A stretch of DNA of 64,000 bases from Rhodoferax sp. Its GTDB lineage: Bacteria > Pseudomonadota > Gammaproteobacteria > Burkholderiales > Burkholderiaceae_C. Under the pieces are notes generated by a model that did not search any database, was not told the DNA's origin, and saw nothing but the letters and a program-made list of their open reading frames with translations. The DNA lies in NCBI RefSeq assembly GCF_030646845.1, contig NZ_JAUSLE010000063.1, forward strand, positions 124,001-188,000, in the 5' to 3' direction. This document shows positions 35,641 to 44,575 of this stretch, piece by piece. Every line of letters starts with the position of its first letter. The first letter of the stretch is position 1. The position numbers were made by a program, and so were the translations under genes.

Positions 35641-36336
35641 TCAGTCGGCCATGCTGGCGGGGTCGGCAGTCATCTCAAGGCGGTAGCCAAAACCACGGAT
35701 CGATCGCAGCGCGATGCCATGGGGCTCAAGCTTGCCGCGCAGCCGCGAGATGTACACCTCCACTGCGTTGGGCGTGATTTCCTTGTCCCATCCGGTCAGC
35801 GCCTGCAGCAGTTTGTCCTTGTTGGCGGGTTTGGGCGCATTGATCAGCAAATACTCCATGACCGTCCATTCGCGCGGGCCCAGTTCGACCGGCTGTCCGC
35901 CCGGACGAATGCAGGCCACCCGGGTGGCCGTGTCCAGCTCCAGCGGGCCAAAACTCAACACGGCCGAGGTGGCCGCCTGCGAACGGCGTAACAACGCGCG
36001 CAACCGTGCCAGCAACTCGGGCAACTCGAACGGTTTGATCATGTAGTCATCGGCACCCCGGTCAAGCCCCTGGACGCGATCATGCAGCGCATCGCGGGCT
36101 GTGAGAATCAACACCGGCATGGTATGACCGTCTTTGCGCAGCCGCTGGGTCAGCGCCAGGCCATCCATGCCGGGCAGACCGATGTCGATGATGGCGACAT
36201 CAAACGCTTCGCGCAGCGTGACCTCCAGCGCACGCTCAGCATTGCCCACCCAGTCCACCGCGTAACCGGCGTCGGTGAGCCCCAGCTTGATACCGCTGGC
36301 CACCATCACGTCGTCTTCAACGAGCAGGAGTCTCAT
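35641..36336 (-). CDS. OmpR/PhoB-family response regulator (TctD-like)
   Basis: The protein has 231 residues. The receiver domain has the acidic pair in LVEDDV, phosphoacceptor Asp in VAIIDIGLPGMDG and Lys in DYMIKPFELPELLARL. The C-terminal winged helix includes LGPREWTVMEYLLINAP and AVEVYISRLRGKLEP. It is the first gene of the pair with the kinase. Its start codon lies directly beside a repeat copy (36341-36394), so the leader and any ribosome site are repeat-derived; no clear Shine-Dalgarno is seen. Confidence 0.93.
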   Translation of the reverse strand: MRLLLVEDDVMVASGIKLGLTDAGYAVDWVGNAERALEVTLREAFDVAIIDIGLPGMDGLALTQRLRKDGHTMPVLILTARDALHDRVQGLDRGADDYMIKPFELPELLARLRALLRRSQAATSAVLSFGPLELDTATRVACIRPGGQPVELGPREWTVMEYLLINAPKPANKDKLLQALTGWDKEITPNAVEVYISRLRGKLEPHGIALRSIRGFGYRLEMTADPASMAD

Positions 36337-36340
36337 TAAA

Positions 36341-36394
36341 AAGGCCGCTAGCCCCCGTATTTATTGCGCCAGAAGCTATAAAACAGATAGCAAA
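36341..36394 (-). repeat. Dispersed ~55 bp palindromic repeat, copy 5 (opposite orientation)
   Basis: On the minus strand it reads TTTGCTAT-spacer-TTATAGCTTCTGGCGC and then GGGGGCTAGCGGCC. It fills the whole gap between the argB stop (36395) and the response regulator start (36336). Confidence 0.75.
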
Positions 36395-37285
36395 TTAGTG
36401 GGAGCGAATCATCGTCCCGAACGCCTGGTCCGTCAGAATTTCAAGCAGCAGCACATGGGGCACCCGGCCGTCGATGATGTGCACCGCGTTCACGCCGCTT
36501 TTGGCCGCGTCCAGCGCGCCACTGATCTTGGGCAACATGCCGCCACTGATGGTGCCATCTAGAAACAGCTCGTCGATCTGGCGTGCGCTGAGATCTGTCA
36601 GCAAGTTACCGGCCTTGTCCAGCACGCCGCTGATGTTGGTCAGCATCATCAGTTTCTCCGCCTGCAGCACGGTCGCCAGCTTGGCCGCGACCACGTCGGC
36701 GTTGATGTTGTAACTCTCGTTGTTCTCGCCAAAACCGATCGGGCTGATCACGGGGATGAACGCGTCGTCCTGCAAGGCTTTGACCACGCTGGGGTCGATA
36801 CTGACGATATCGCCTACCTGGCCCATGTCATGCACTTTGGCGGGGTCGCTGCTGTCCACCATCTGGAGTTTTTGCGCGCGAATCATGCCGCCATCACGCC
36901 CGGTCAGGCCCACCGCCTTGCCGCCAGCCTGGTTGAGCAGGCCCACGATGTCCTGCTGCACCTCACCCGCCAGCACCCATTCCACCACCTCCATGGTTTC
37001 AGCGTCGGTCACGCGCATGCCCTGAATGAACTCGCCCTTCTTGCCCAGGCGTTTCAGCGCGGTTTCAATCTGTGGTCCGCCGCCGTGCACCACCACCGGG
37101 TTGATGCCCACCAACTTGAGCAGCACCACGTCCTCGGCAAAGTCCGCCTGCAAGGCCGGGTCGGTCATGGCGTTGCCGCCATATTTGATGACCATGGTCT
37201 TGCCATGAAACTTGCGGATGTAGGGCAGCGCCTGGGCCAGGATTTCGGCCTTGTCGCGGGGAGAGATGTTGGTGACGTCGGTCAT
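36395..37285 (-). CDS. argB: Acetylglutamate kinase
   Basis: The protein has 296 residues from the ATG at 37285 ([16 protein letters not shown]). It has the amino acid kinase fold with [27 protein letters not shown] and [17 protein letters not shown]. It phosphorylates N-acetyl-L-glutamate in arginine biosynthesis. The N-terminal helix extension is that of arginine-sensitive hexameric enzymes. Adjacent slmA/argB neighbourhood is common in this order of bacteria. Confidence 0.96.
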   Translation of the reverse strand: MTDVTNISPRDKAEILAQALPYIRKFHGKTMVIKYGGNAMTDPALQADFAEDVVLLKLVGINPVVVHGGGPQIETALKRLGKKGEFIQGMRVTDAETMEVVEWVLAGEVQQDIVGLLNQAGGKAVGLTGRDGGMIRAQKLQMVDSSDPAKVHDMGQVGDIVSIDPSVVKALQDDAFIPVISPIGFGENNESYNINADVVAAKLATVLQAEKLMMLTNISGVLDKAGNLLTDLSARQIDELFLDGTISGGMLPKISGALDAAKSGVNAVHIIDGRVPHVLLLEILTDQAFGTMIRSH

Positions 37286-37368
37286 GGGGATTTTTGCCTG
37301 TGGCTCAAAAGGTGAATGGGCAAATTGTGCCGCATGTTCTGCGCCCACACGGGCGAGTCAAAACAAAG

Positions 37369-39243
37369 TCACACCGATGGGAATTCGCCGGGCTGATAGC
37401 CGTGCACGTGCTGCTGCAGAAACGCCTTGATCGCGGCGACATCGTCCAGCGCGGCAGCCGCTTTGAGCGTCGTCAACTCTTCGCTCAATAGCGCCCATGG
37501 TACGAAAGGCTCGTGGGCCTTCATGATGCGGGGATGCACCGTCAACTCGGGGTTGTCACCAATCAACAATTCCTCATACAGTTTTTCACCCGGACGCAGA
37601 CCCGTGATCGCAATCTCGATATCGCCATTCGGGCACTCACCGTCCCGTACCGTCAGGCCAGAGAGTTGCACCATGCGCCGCGCCAGATCCATGATCTTCA
37701 CCGGCTCACCCATGTCCAGAACAAACACGTCTCCGCCCACGGCCATGGCGCCCGCCTGCAGCACCAACTGCGCCGCCTCCGGAATGGTCATGAAATAGCG
37801 GGTGACGTCGGCGTGTGTCACGGTGAGCGGTCCGCCAGCGGCCAGTTGCCGGCGAAACAGCGGCACCACACTGCCACTGGAATCCAGCACATTGCCAAAG
37901 CGCACCATCGTGAAGCAGGTTGGCGTTGCGTCGGCCGCCAGCGCCTGCAGCACCAGCTCGGCCATGCGCTTGGTAGCGCCCATCACATTGGTCGGCCGCA
38001 CTGCCTTATCGGTCGACACCAGCACAAAGCGCTTGACCGAACTCTCCACTGCCGCGCGGGCCATGTTCAGCGTGCCGAACACGTTGTTGGCGACCCCCTC
38101 ACCCGCGTTGTCCTCAACCATGGGCACGTGTTTATAGGCGGCGGCATGGTAGACCGTGGCCGGGCGATACGTCTCGCAAACCGCAAGCAGGCGCGCATAG
38201 TTGGCGACACTGCCCAGCAGCGGCACCAGCTCGACGGCGAGGCCGCTGGCCGTGCAGATGCCTTGCAGTTCCTGGTGAATGCTGTACAGCCCGAATTCAT
38301 TGTGGTCCAGCAAGAGCAGCTGGCGCGGACCCTGCAATACGATTTGGCGCGTCAACTCCCCACCAATGCTGCCCCCCGCCCCCGTCACCATCACGACCTG
38401 TCCGGCCAAGTCCCGCGCCAGCAGCTCGGCATCGGGTGGCACGGGGTCGCGGCCCAGCAAATCATCTACATCCAGTTCGCGGAAATCCTGCACCGTGACA
38501 CGGCCACTGGCCAGATCAGCCAGGCCAGGCAGCGTTCGAATATGAACCGGCAGCGCGCGCAAACTGTCAATGATGTTGTTACGGCGCTCTCTGGAAGCGC
38601 TGGGCAACGCCAACAAAATGTCCGTCACGCCTTGCCGAGCGACCACATCGGGCACCTCTGCCGGCGCAAACACCGGTATGCCATTGATACTGCGCCCTAC
38701 TTTGGTCGGGTCGTCGTCCACAAAACCCAGCAGCGAAAACTGTCCCGAAACGCGCAGAGCGGAAGCTGTTTGCACACCTGAGGTGCCAGCACCGAAGATC
38801 AGCAAGCGCCCTTCAACCTTTTGGCGAACGCTGCCCATGTGGGCGAGCCAGAATCGGGCTGACGCCCGGCTGGTGCCGACCAGCAACAGGAATATCAATG
38901 GCTGCGAAACGCCCAGACTCCGAGGTACACCCGGCCATCTTTGCCACAACAACACGGTCGATAGCAAAACCGCATAAACGGCAATCGCCTGCGCCGTCGC
39001 GACCAGAGCGGCCTGGCCGGTGTAGCGAAAAATCGCCCGATACAAGCCAAATCGAATGAATATTGGCACCGACAGCAAGGGCGCCAACCCGTACACCCAC
39101 CACTGCGCGCCGGTGGGCCAATGCAGTGCATCCAGCCTGAACGTGAAGGCGATCCAGGTGGCAACCAACGCAAGAACCACATCCAGCGCGACGACCACCA
39201 GCCGCTTTGCGGCACGCGGCCAAGCCAAAACCCTTTCTTGCAT
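37369..39243 (-). CDS. WbpM/CapD/PglF-type membrane nucleoside-diphosphate-sugar 4,6-dehydratase
   Basis: The protein has 624 residues with GGGAG upstream. The N-terminus has four to five membrane helices and a first Rossmann-like domain (LLIFGAGTSGVQTASALRVS). The catalytic SDR domain has TGAGGSIGGELTRQI, then STDKAVRPTNVMGATKR in place of the YxxxK arrangement of shorter enzymes. WbpM homologues make UDP-4-keto-6-deoxy-GlcNAc from UDP-GlcNAc, the precursor of QuiNAc/FucNAc-type residues. It is the last gene of the minus-strand polysaccharide locus, after H-NS. Confidence 0.92.
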   Translation of the reverse strand: MQERVLAWPRAAKRLVVVALDVVLALVATWIAFTFRLDALHWPTGAQWWVYGLAPLLSVPIFIRFGLYRAIFRYTGQAALVATAQAIAVYAVLLSTVLLWQRWPGVPRSLGVSQPLIFLLLVGTSRASARFWLAHMGSVRQKVEGRLLIFGAGTSGVQTASALRVSGQFSLLGFVDDDPTKVGRSINGIPVFAPAEVPDVVARQGVTDILLALPSASRERRNNIIDSLRALPVHIRTLPGLADLASGRVTVQDFRELDVDDLLGRDPVPPDAELLARDLAGQVVMVTGAGGSIGGELTRQIVLQGPRQLLLLDHNEFGLYSIHQELQGICTASGLAVELVPLLGSVANYARLLAVCETYRPATVYHAAAYKHVPMVEDNAGEGVANNVFGTLNMARAAVESSVKRFVLVSTDKAVRPTNVMGATKRMAELVLQALAADATPTCFTMVRFGNVLDSSGSVVPLFRRQLAAGGPLTVTHADVTRYFMTIPEAAQLVLQAGAMAVGGDVFVLDMGEPVKIMDLARRMVQLSGLTVRDGECPNGDIEIAITGLRPGEKLYEELLIGDNPELTVHPRIMKAHEPFVPWALLSEELTTLKAAAALDDVAAIKAFLQQHVHGYQPGEFPSV

Positions 39244-39262
39244 TTAACTCCCTTGATTCACA

Positions 39263-39628
39263 TCAGTTTTTGATAGCGAATTCTTCTTTTGTTCTTCCTT
39301 GTGCTACCAGCGCCACCAGCCAACGCGGCGTCAAGCCACGGCCACTCCATGTTTCGCCATTGGGGCCCCGGTATTTTGCAGCCACGACCGCGGCGCCCTT
39401 CTCGGCTTTCTTTTTGACTTTGGTGTCTGCGCTTTTCGCCGCGGCTGTTTTGGACCTGCCCTTTGCTCCGCGCGCCTTGCCGGGCTGCAAATCTTTCAAA
39501 GAAATGCCAAATGCCTGCATTTTGGCAAGAATATCCTGCACGGTTTTATCAAATTCCCTGGCCTTGATTTCGCTGGCCTGCTTCTGCAGCTTCTCAATCT
39601 GACTTTGAATCTCGATCAAATTACTCAT
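39263..39628 (-). CDS. H-NS family histone-like protein
   Basis: The protein has 121 residues from the ATG at 39628. It has an N-terminal coiled-coil oligomerisation region (IEIQSQIEKLQKQASEIKAR), a Lys/Ala-rich linker and the C-terminal DNA-binding motif YRGPNGETWSGRGLTPRWL. H-NS-like proteins bind AT-rich DNA and silence acquired genes. Being encoded within a locus that contains an AT-rich block, it could silence its own neighbours. Confidence 0.92.
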   Translation of the reverse strand: MSNLIEIQSQIEKLQKQASEIKAREFDKTVQDILAKMQAFGISLKDLQPGKARGAKGRSKTAAAKSADTKVKKKAEKGAAVVAAKYRGPNGETWSGRGLTPRWLVALVAQGRTKEEFAIKN

Positions 39629-39700
39629 GCCAAACACCTTATTATTGAAAATAGAACCCCTGAGCAAACTGCATTCTTTGCAGATTGAATTTTAATTATT

Positions 39701-40261
39701 TTAATGAGTCACATTATCTCTTCGCAACACCTTCAAACCGGTCAAAAATATGATTTTGGTGTCCAGAAAGAGGGATTTATTTTGCAAGTATTCAATATCC
39801 AGCGCCACCTTTTGTGGAATCGGCAGTTCATCACGGCCATTGATCTGAGCCCAACCAGTCAGGCCAGGCAGCAGCTTGTGGACCCCGCTGCTGGTGCGCA
39901 ATTCAATCAAATCGTGCTGATTGAACAGAGCCGGCCGGGGACCGACAAAGCTCATGTCCCCTTTGATAATGCTCCATAACTGGGGCAATTCATCCAGGCT
40001 GCTCTTGCGCAAAAAACTGCCAATGGGCGTGAGGTACCTGTCGGGATCGCTCAATAGATGAGTGGCAACGGCGGGCGTGCCTACCTGCATGCTACGGAAC
40101 TTGGGCATTTTGAAAATCTTGTTGTCGCGCCCCACCCGGTCGGACCAATACAGGATTGGACCTCTGGAGGTCAAGCGCACCAATATCCCAACCAGTAATA
40201 CAGGTATCAGCAGGGGAATACCCGCCAAGGCCGCCAGCAATAGGTCAAATGCTCTTTTCAT
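39701..40261 (-). CDS. Initiating sugar-phosphate transferase (small monotopic PglC/WbaP-type)
   Basis: The protein has 186 residues from the ATG at 40261. It has a single N-terminal hydrophobic hairpin (LLLAALAGIPLLIPVLLVGI) and the transferase motifs MPKFRSM, DELPQLWSIIKGDMSFVGPRP and PGLTGWAQINGRDELP. It transfers a sugar-1-phosphate to undecaprenyl phosphate to start each repeat unit. Its size is that of minimal enzymes lacking the four-helix N-terminal domain. Its start overlaps the preceding gene's stop. Confidence 0.92.
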   Translation of the reverse strand: MKRAFDLLLAALAGIPLLIPVLLVGILVRLTSRGPILYWSDRVGRDNKIFKMPKFRSMQVGTPAVATHLLSDPDRYLTPIGSFLRKSSLDELPQLWSIIKGDMSFVGPRPALFNQHDLIELRTSSGVHKLLPGLTGWAQINGRDELPIPQKVALDIEYLQNKSLFLDTKIIFLTGLKVLRRDNVTH

Positions 40262-41004
40262 GGTTTTTGCATTCCTACTACTGCCCCACGCAAGCCCTCG
40301 TCCACCGAAATGGGAGGCAACCAGCCCAACAGGCTGCGCGCCTTGGAAATATCCACCTGCAGATCGCCGCACAGTCGCTGCACCGCGTCGCTTTTGCCCA
40401 GCAGGGACGCCCCCCCCACCCGTAAAACCCACACAGCCACGGGGACCAAGCGTTCTGGCACCCTTGCCGCACGCGCCAGGCCCAGCACCAACTCGGTAGT
40501 CTTATGCAGCGCCCCCAACGACAAGGACCAGCCAAGCTGCACGGCGCGCATGTGGGCCGCAACGTTGGCCTTGACGCCGGGGACATACACCAAGGGTGGG
40601 CCGATGACGCCCACCTTCATGCCGGTTTGTGCGGCAATTTCGCGCAAACCTTGCTCAGCCTCTATCTTGGACACTTCGTAGGGATCAAGTGGCACCGGAA
40701 TGTCATCCGCAGAAAAAGGCATTTCCAACTTCGTGGCTTCGCCGTTGACCTTGATGGAGCTGATGAAGACAAATCGCAGCACGCGGGCTGCTGCAGCCTG
40801 TCGCGCCAAATCCAGTGTCCCATGAACATTGATACGACGAAATTCAGCCAAGGAATCTATAGCGGTGTCATCCATCACGTGCACAGTGCGGACGCCATTT
40901 GGCATCGGCACCTCGCCGCGACGACCGCAGGCGCACGTTTCAACTTCTTCGTGGATCAGTTTGACGACCCAAACGGCACCCGCAATCCCCATAGCCAGAA
41001 TCAT
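40258..41004 (-). pseudogene. Truncated NAD-dependent epimerase/reductase (WbpV/QuiNAc C4-reductase type), probably non-functional
   Basis: The open frame encodes 248 residues, against ~310-320 usual for the family. Its first ~36 residues (MILAMGIAGAVWVVKLIHEE onward) do not form the N-terminal GxxGxxG Rossmann motif. Family similarity starts at VHVMDDTAIDSLAEFRRINV, and the catalytic YEVSK is kept. After PLVYVPGVKANVAAHMRAVQ the sequence jumps from LSLGALHK to TTELVLGLARAARVP; relatives have roughly 40 residues (ending in ...DLST) between these points. So both the cofactor-binding end and an internal segment are lost while the frame is kept. Its start overlaps the upstream glycosyltransferase stop as ATGA. 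Loss of QuiNAc-type reduction is inferred. Confidence 0.65.
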
Positions 41005-42254
41005 GACTCCCCCCGGGATACCGAAGGCGATAGCCCCTCAACCTTCAGTTTCTCAAGCCATCCCTCAAGCCGGTCGATCAATGTATCGCGATCAAATTCA
41101 CGAGCACTTACATTCAACCCGTTTCTACCCATTGCTTCCCGTTCTTGATTGCTCATTTCAGAAAGCTTGAGTACAGCAGCTGCTAAACCAAGATGATCTC
41201 CAGCGGCACATGCCAGGCCCGCATTAGAGGTTTTCACCACCTCCGCGCCTTCGCCATTCAACATGGCCACGACAGGGATGCCGGCCGCCAGATACGACTG
41301 AAGCTTGCCCGGAATCGTCATGGAAAAAATAGGCTCGTCCTTTAAGCTGACCAATAAGGCATTGGCATGCTTGAAAAACGAAGGCATCCGCTCTACTGGA
41401 TGCCGCCCCAACATAAGAACGCAATTCTGCAAGTTACGGCGCTTGATTTCATCGGCAACCCAACGCGCCATCCGCCCATCGCCAACGATCAGCCACCGAA
41501 TATGTGCGTGTGACTTCAAGCTTTCTGTCGCCGCCAAAATCGCAGGGAAATCCTGGGCATCGCCAATGTTCCCGGCAAACATCACATTGAAACTCCCGGT
41601 CTTCAATGGCACCTCGTCTGCCGCAACGGTATGTTGCATGTCAAAAACCGATTCAGCCCAACTCGGAAAATATGCAACACGACTGCTTTTACCGGCATAC
41701 TGCTGAATCAGCGGGATGAAACTTTTCGACTGCGTCAGAATCAAGTCGCAGCGCTTGTAGATGAAGGCCACGAGTTTTCCAACCGCCTGTAAGAGCGCAG
41801 AGGAGCGCACAACGCCAAGAGCCTGCAAGGTCTCCGGCCACAAATCGAGCACCCAAAATGCCAGGGGCACTCGCTTGACAGCACGCATCAGGGCAGCAGG
41901 GATGCCCACCGTGACAGGTGATAGTTGATAAGCAAAGATCACATCGAACTGACGGCCGCGCAATTTCCAAAGGCCCACGACCGATGCACTGACTGCAAAG
42001 GTCAGGTAATTCAACATCAAGCGTAGTCCACCTTGACCCCTTGGTATCAGCGGTACTCGAATGACTTCGGCGCCTTCGTAATGTGAATAACGGGCAGGAT
42101 CCGAGAGGAATTTCTCAAAAACCTTGCCGTCTGGATAGTTCGGAAGACCAGTCAGAACCGTCACATGGTGGCCGCGCCGAACCAACTCAGCGACCAAATC
42201 ATTGATCCTGAAGTTCTCAGGCCAAAAATACTGCGAAACGACAAGCAAACGCAT
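41001..42254 (-). CDS. wbuB: WbuB-like glycosyltransferase family 4
   Basis: The protein has 417 residues. It is a GT-B enzyme starting RLLVVSQYFWPENFRINDLV, with the donor region FNVMFAGNIGDAQDFPAILA and the GT4 motif PGKLQSYLAAGIPVVAMLNG. The closest known relatives are WbuB proteins that add L-FucNAc, which fits the UDP-L-FucNAc synthesis genes immediately upstream (42.3-45.6 kb). Confidence 0.88.
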   Translation of the reverse strand: MRLLVVSQYFWPENFRINDLVAELVRRGHHVTVLTGLPNYPDGKVFEKFLSDPARYSHYEGAEVIRVPLIPRGQGGLRLMLNYLTFAVSASVVGLWKLRGRQFDVIFAYQLSPVTVGIPAALMRAVKRVPLAFWVLDLWPETLQALGVVRSSALLQAVGKLVAFIYKRCDLILTQSKSFIPLIQQYAGKSSRVAYFPSWAESVFDMQHTVAADEVPLKTGSFNVMFAGNIGDAQDFPAILAATESLKSHAHIRWLIVGDGRMARWVADEIKRRNLQNCVLMLGRHPVERMPSFFKHANALLVSLKDEPIFSMTIPGKLQSYLAAGIPVVAMLNGEGAEVVKTSNAGLACAAGDHLGLAAAVLKLSEMSNQEREAMGRNGLNVSAREFDRDTLIDRLEGWLEKLKVEGLSPSVSRGES

Positions 42255-42265
42255 GAATCTTTCGC

Positions 42266-43414
42266 TCAGTATTTCTTCCAGACCACACGGTTCACGTAGT
42301 CGGTGTAGCTGTGGATGATCCGCAGCACCTTGTCCGACACATTCGGCATACTGTAGTCACCCACTTGGCGGATGCCGTGCGGGTCCGTCCGATCGTCTCC
42401 GCGCGGCTGTTTGGCCAGAATGGCAAGCCCCTGGCGTACGCGCTCCACCTCCAGCCCTACCATCATCACAGCGGCTTCTTCCATGCCCTCGGGGCGCTCG
42501 TGCGCCTCGCGCAGGTTAAGCGCCGGAAAGTTCAGGATCGACGACTCTTCGTTGATGGTGCCGCTGTCTGACAGCACCGCGCGAGCCGCGAGTTGCAGCT
42601 TCACGTAATCATGAAAACCGAGTGGCTTGAGCAACCGTACCTGCGGGTGAAAGCGCGAGCCCGTGGCATCAATGCGCTTTTGGGTACGCGGGTGAGTGGA
42701 CACGATCACCGGCAGATTGTGATCTTCGGCCACTGCGTTCAGCACCTCCACCAGCTTGGCAAACGTCTGCGGCGAATCTATGTTTTCTTCGCGGTGCGCA
42801 CTGACAACAAAGTAGGCACCCGCCTGCAATTCCAACCGATTCAGCACGTCGGACGCCTCAATACGAGGCCGATAGTGCGTCAGCACCTCAAACATTGGGC
42901 TGCCAGTCTTGATGACCAGATCAGGTGGCAAGCCTTCGCGCAGCAGGTATTCGCGGGCGATGGTGCTGTAGGTAAGATTCACATCAGCGGTATGGTCCAC
43001 GATGCGGCGGTTGGTTTCCTCGGGTACACGCTGGTCAAAACAGCGATTGCCCGCCTCCATGTGGAAGATGGGAATCTTGCGTCGCTTGGCAGGAATCACC
43101 GACAGGCAACTGTTGGTATCTCCCAATACCAGCATGGCTTCAGGCTGCACCTCGGCCAGCACCTGGTCCACCCCGATGATGAGGTTGCCAATGGTGTGGG
43201 CAGCGCCAGTGCTGCCTTCTGCACTGTTCAAAAAATGATCCGGCTTGCGAACACCGAGATCATCAAAGAACACCTGGTTCAGTTCGTAGTCGTAATTCTG
43301 GCCGGTATGTACAAGCACATGGTCGCAATGTTCATCCAACCGCGCCAGCACCCGTGACAGTCGAATGATTTCGGGCCGCGTGCCAACCACGGACATGACT
43401 TTGAGTTTTTTCAT
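42266..43414 (-). CDS. fnlC: UDP-GlcNAc 2-epimerase family enzyme (WecB/FnlC-type)
   Basis: The protein has 382 residues. It begins MKVMSVVGTRPEIIRLSRVL-like (VVGTRPEIIRL) and contains HTGQNYDYELNQVFFDDLG, VLGDTNSCL, HMEAGNRCFDQRVPEETNRR and SDSGTINEESSILNFPALN. In the FucNAc route, FnlC (WbjD, CapG) is the final 2-epimerase giving UDP-L-FucNAc. The order fnlA-fnlB-fnlC-wbuB is the usual one. Confidence 0.9.
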   Translation of the reverse strand: MKKLKVMSVVGTRPEIIRLSRVLARLDEHCDHVLVHTGQNYDYELNQVFFDDLGVRKPDHFLNSAEGSTGAAHTIGNLIIGVDQVLAEVQPEAMLVLGDTNSCLSVIPAKRRKIPIFHMEAGNRCFDQRVPEETNRRIVDHTADVNLTYSTIAREYLLREGLPPDLVIKTGSPMFEVLTHYRPRIEASDVLNRLELQAGAYFVVSAHREENIDSPQTFAKLVEVLNAVAEDHNLPVIVSTHPRTQKRIDATGSRFHPQVRLLKPLGFHDYVKLQLAARAVLSDSGTINEESSILNFPALNLREAHERPEGMEEAAVMMVGLEVERVRQGLAILAKQPRGDDRTDPHGIRQVGDYSMPNVSDKVLRIIHSYTDYVNRVVWKKY

Positions 43415-43443
43415 ATTTCTGGAAGGTAGGTAGCCGCACCAGC

Positions 43444-44571
43444 TTAAAGCGGGCAGGTAAAGGTGTCGGGCCGAGCACGGTCAAACACCTCGTTGGCCCA
43501 AAGCATGACGATCATCTCGTCGGTGCCGATATTGGTAATGTCGTGTGTCCAACCGGGCACGGTTTCCACAATCTCGGGCTTGTCGCCGCAGGTCACCAGC
43601 GCATGCTCCTGGCCGGTCTGCATGTGGCGAAACTTGAAGCGCCCCTGCCCCTTGATCACCAGAAACTTCTCGGTCTTGCTGTGGTGGTAATGGCCGCCCC
43701 GAGTAATGCCCGGGTGCGCCGTGAAGTATGAAAACTGCCCGGCGTCGGGCGTCTTGAGCATTTCCACAAACACGCCACGCGGGTCGCCATGCTGCGGCAC
43801 AGTGTAGGTGAATGACTCCACCGGCAGATAGCTCACGTAGGTGGCATACAGCGCCCGCACCAGCCCTGTGCCCACACGCTCGGTCATCAGCGTGTCGCGG
43901 CTGTCCTTGAAGGCCTGAATCTGCCGCGCCAGTTCGCCCACCGTAGTGGTGTACTGCGGCTCCACAGTGGCAAAGCCATCGGCATCCACGGCTGCATTAG
44001 CGCCATCCATCAGTTGCACAAAGCGCTCAACCACATCATCCACATACACCAGCTTGACCGGCGCGGCCGGATCGTTAACCTGGATCGGTAGGCCGCGCGC
44101 AATGTTGTGGCAAAACGTGGCCACTGCTGAATTGTAGTTGGGCTTGCACCATTTTCCGAACACATTGGGCAGCCTGAAGATGTGTACAGGCAGCTGGTGG
44201 CTATGCGCGGCTGCCTGCAACGCGTCCTCGGCTCCGCGCTTGCTCTGGCCATAGGGGTTATCGCGCCCCGCTTGGGCGGAGGATGTGTAAACGATGGGTA
44301 CCGACTTACCTGTCGCCTCAGCCACCGCGCCGACCGCCTGGCACATCGCCTGCGTCAAATCCACGTTGCCCGACACAAACTCCCGCGGATCCTGAGGACG
44401 GTTGACGCCAGCCAAGTGAAACACAAAGTCCACGCCCCCCAGCAATGCGGGCAATTGGGTCGCGTCATCGTTCCGGGTAAAGCACACCACTTGCACGTCC
44501 TTGCGCTCGGCCAGGTGCAACTGCAGGTTTTTGCCAACGAAGCCATTGGCCCCGGTGATCAGCACTTTCAT
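43444..44571 (-). CDS. fnlB: Bifunctional SDR-cupin enzyme of UDP-L-FucNAc synthesis (CapF/WbjC/FnlB)
   Basis: The protein has 375 residues from the ATG at 44571. The N-terminal SDR half has ITGANGFVGKNLQLHL and YGQSKRGAEDALQ. The C-terminal half is a cupin with HPGITRGGHYHHSKTEKFLV and metal-binding His residues. CapF epimerises at C3 (cupin) and reduces at C4 (SDR). Both parts look intact. Confidence 0.92.
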   Translation of the reverse strand: MKVLITGANGFVGKNLQLHLAERKDVQVVCFTRNDDATQLPALLGGVDFVFHLAGVNRPQDPREFVSGNVDLTQAMCQAVGAVAEATGKSVPIVYTSSAQAGRDNPYGQSKRGAEDALQAAAHSHQLPVHIFRLPNVFGKWCKPNYNSAVATFCHNIARGLPIQVNDPAAPVKLVYVDDVVERFVQLMDGANAAVDADGFATVEPQYTTTVGELARQIQAFKDSRDTLMTERVGTGLVRALYATYVSYLPVESFTYTVPQHGDPRGVFVEMLKTPDAGQFSYFTAHPGITRGGHYHHSKTEKFLVIKGQGRFKFRHMQTGQEHALVTCGDKPEIVETVPGWTHDITNIGTDEMIVMLWANEVFDRARPDTFTCPL

Positions 44572-44575
44572 CGAT

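Noticed and set aside
37369..39243. The WbpM-like gene as part of UDP-L-FucNAc synthesis
   Set aside because: FnlA already supplies the 4,6-dehydratase step; the membrane-bound WbpM type belongs to QuiNAc/other routes.
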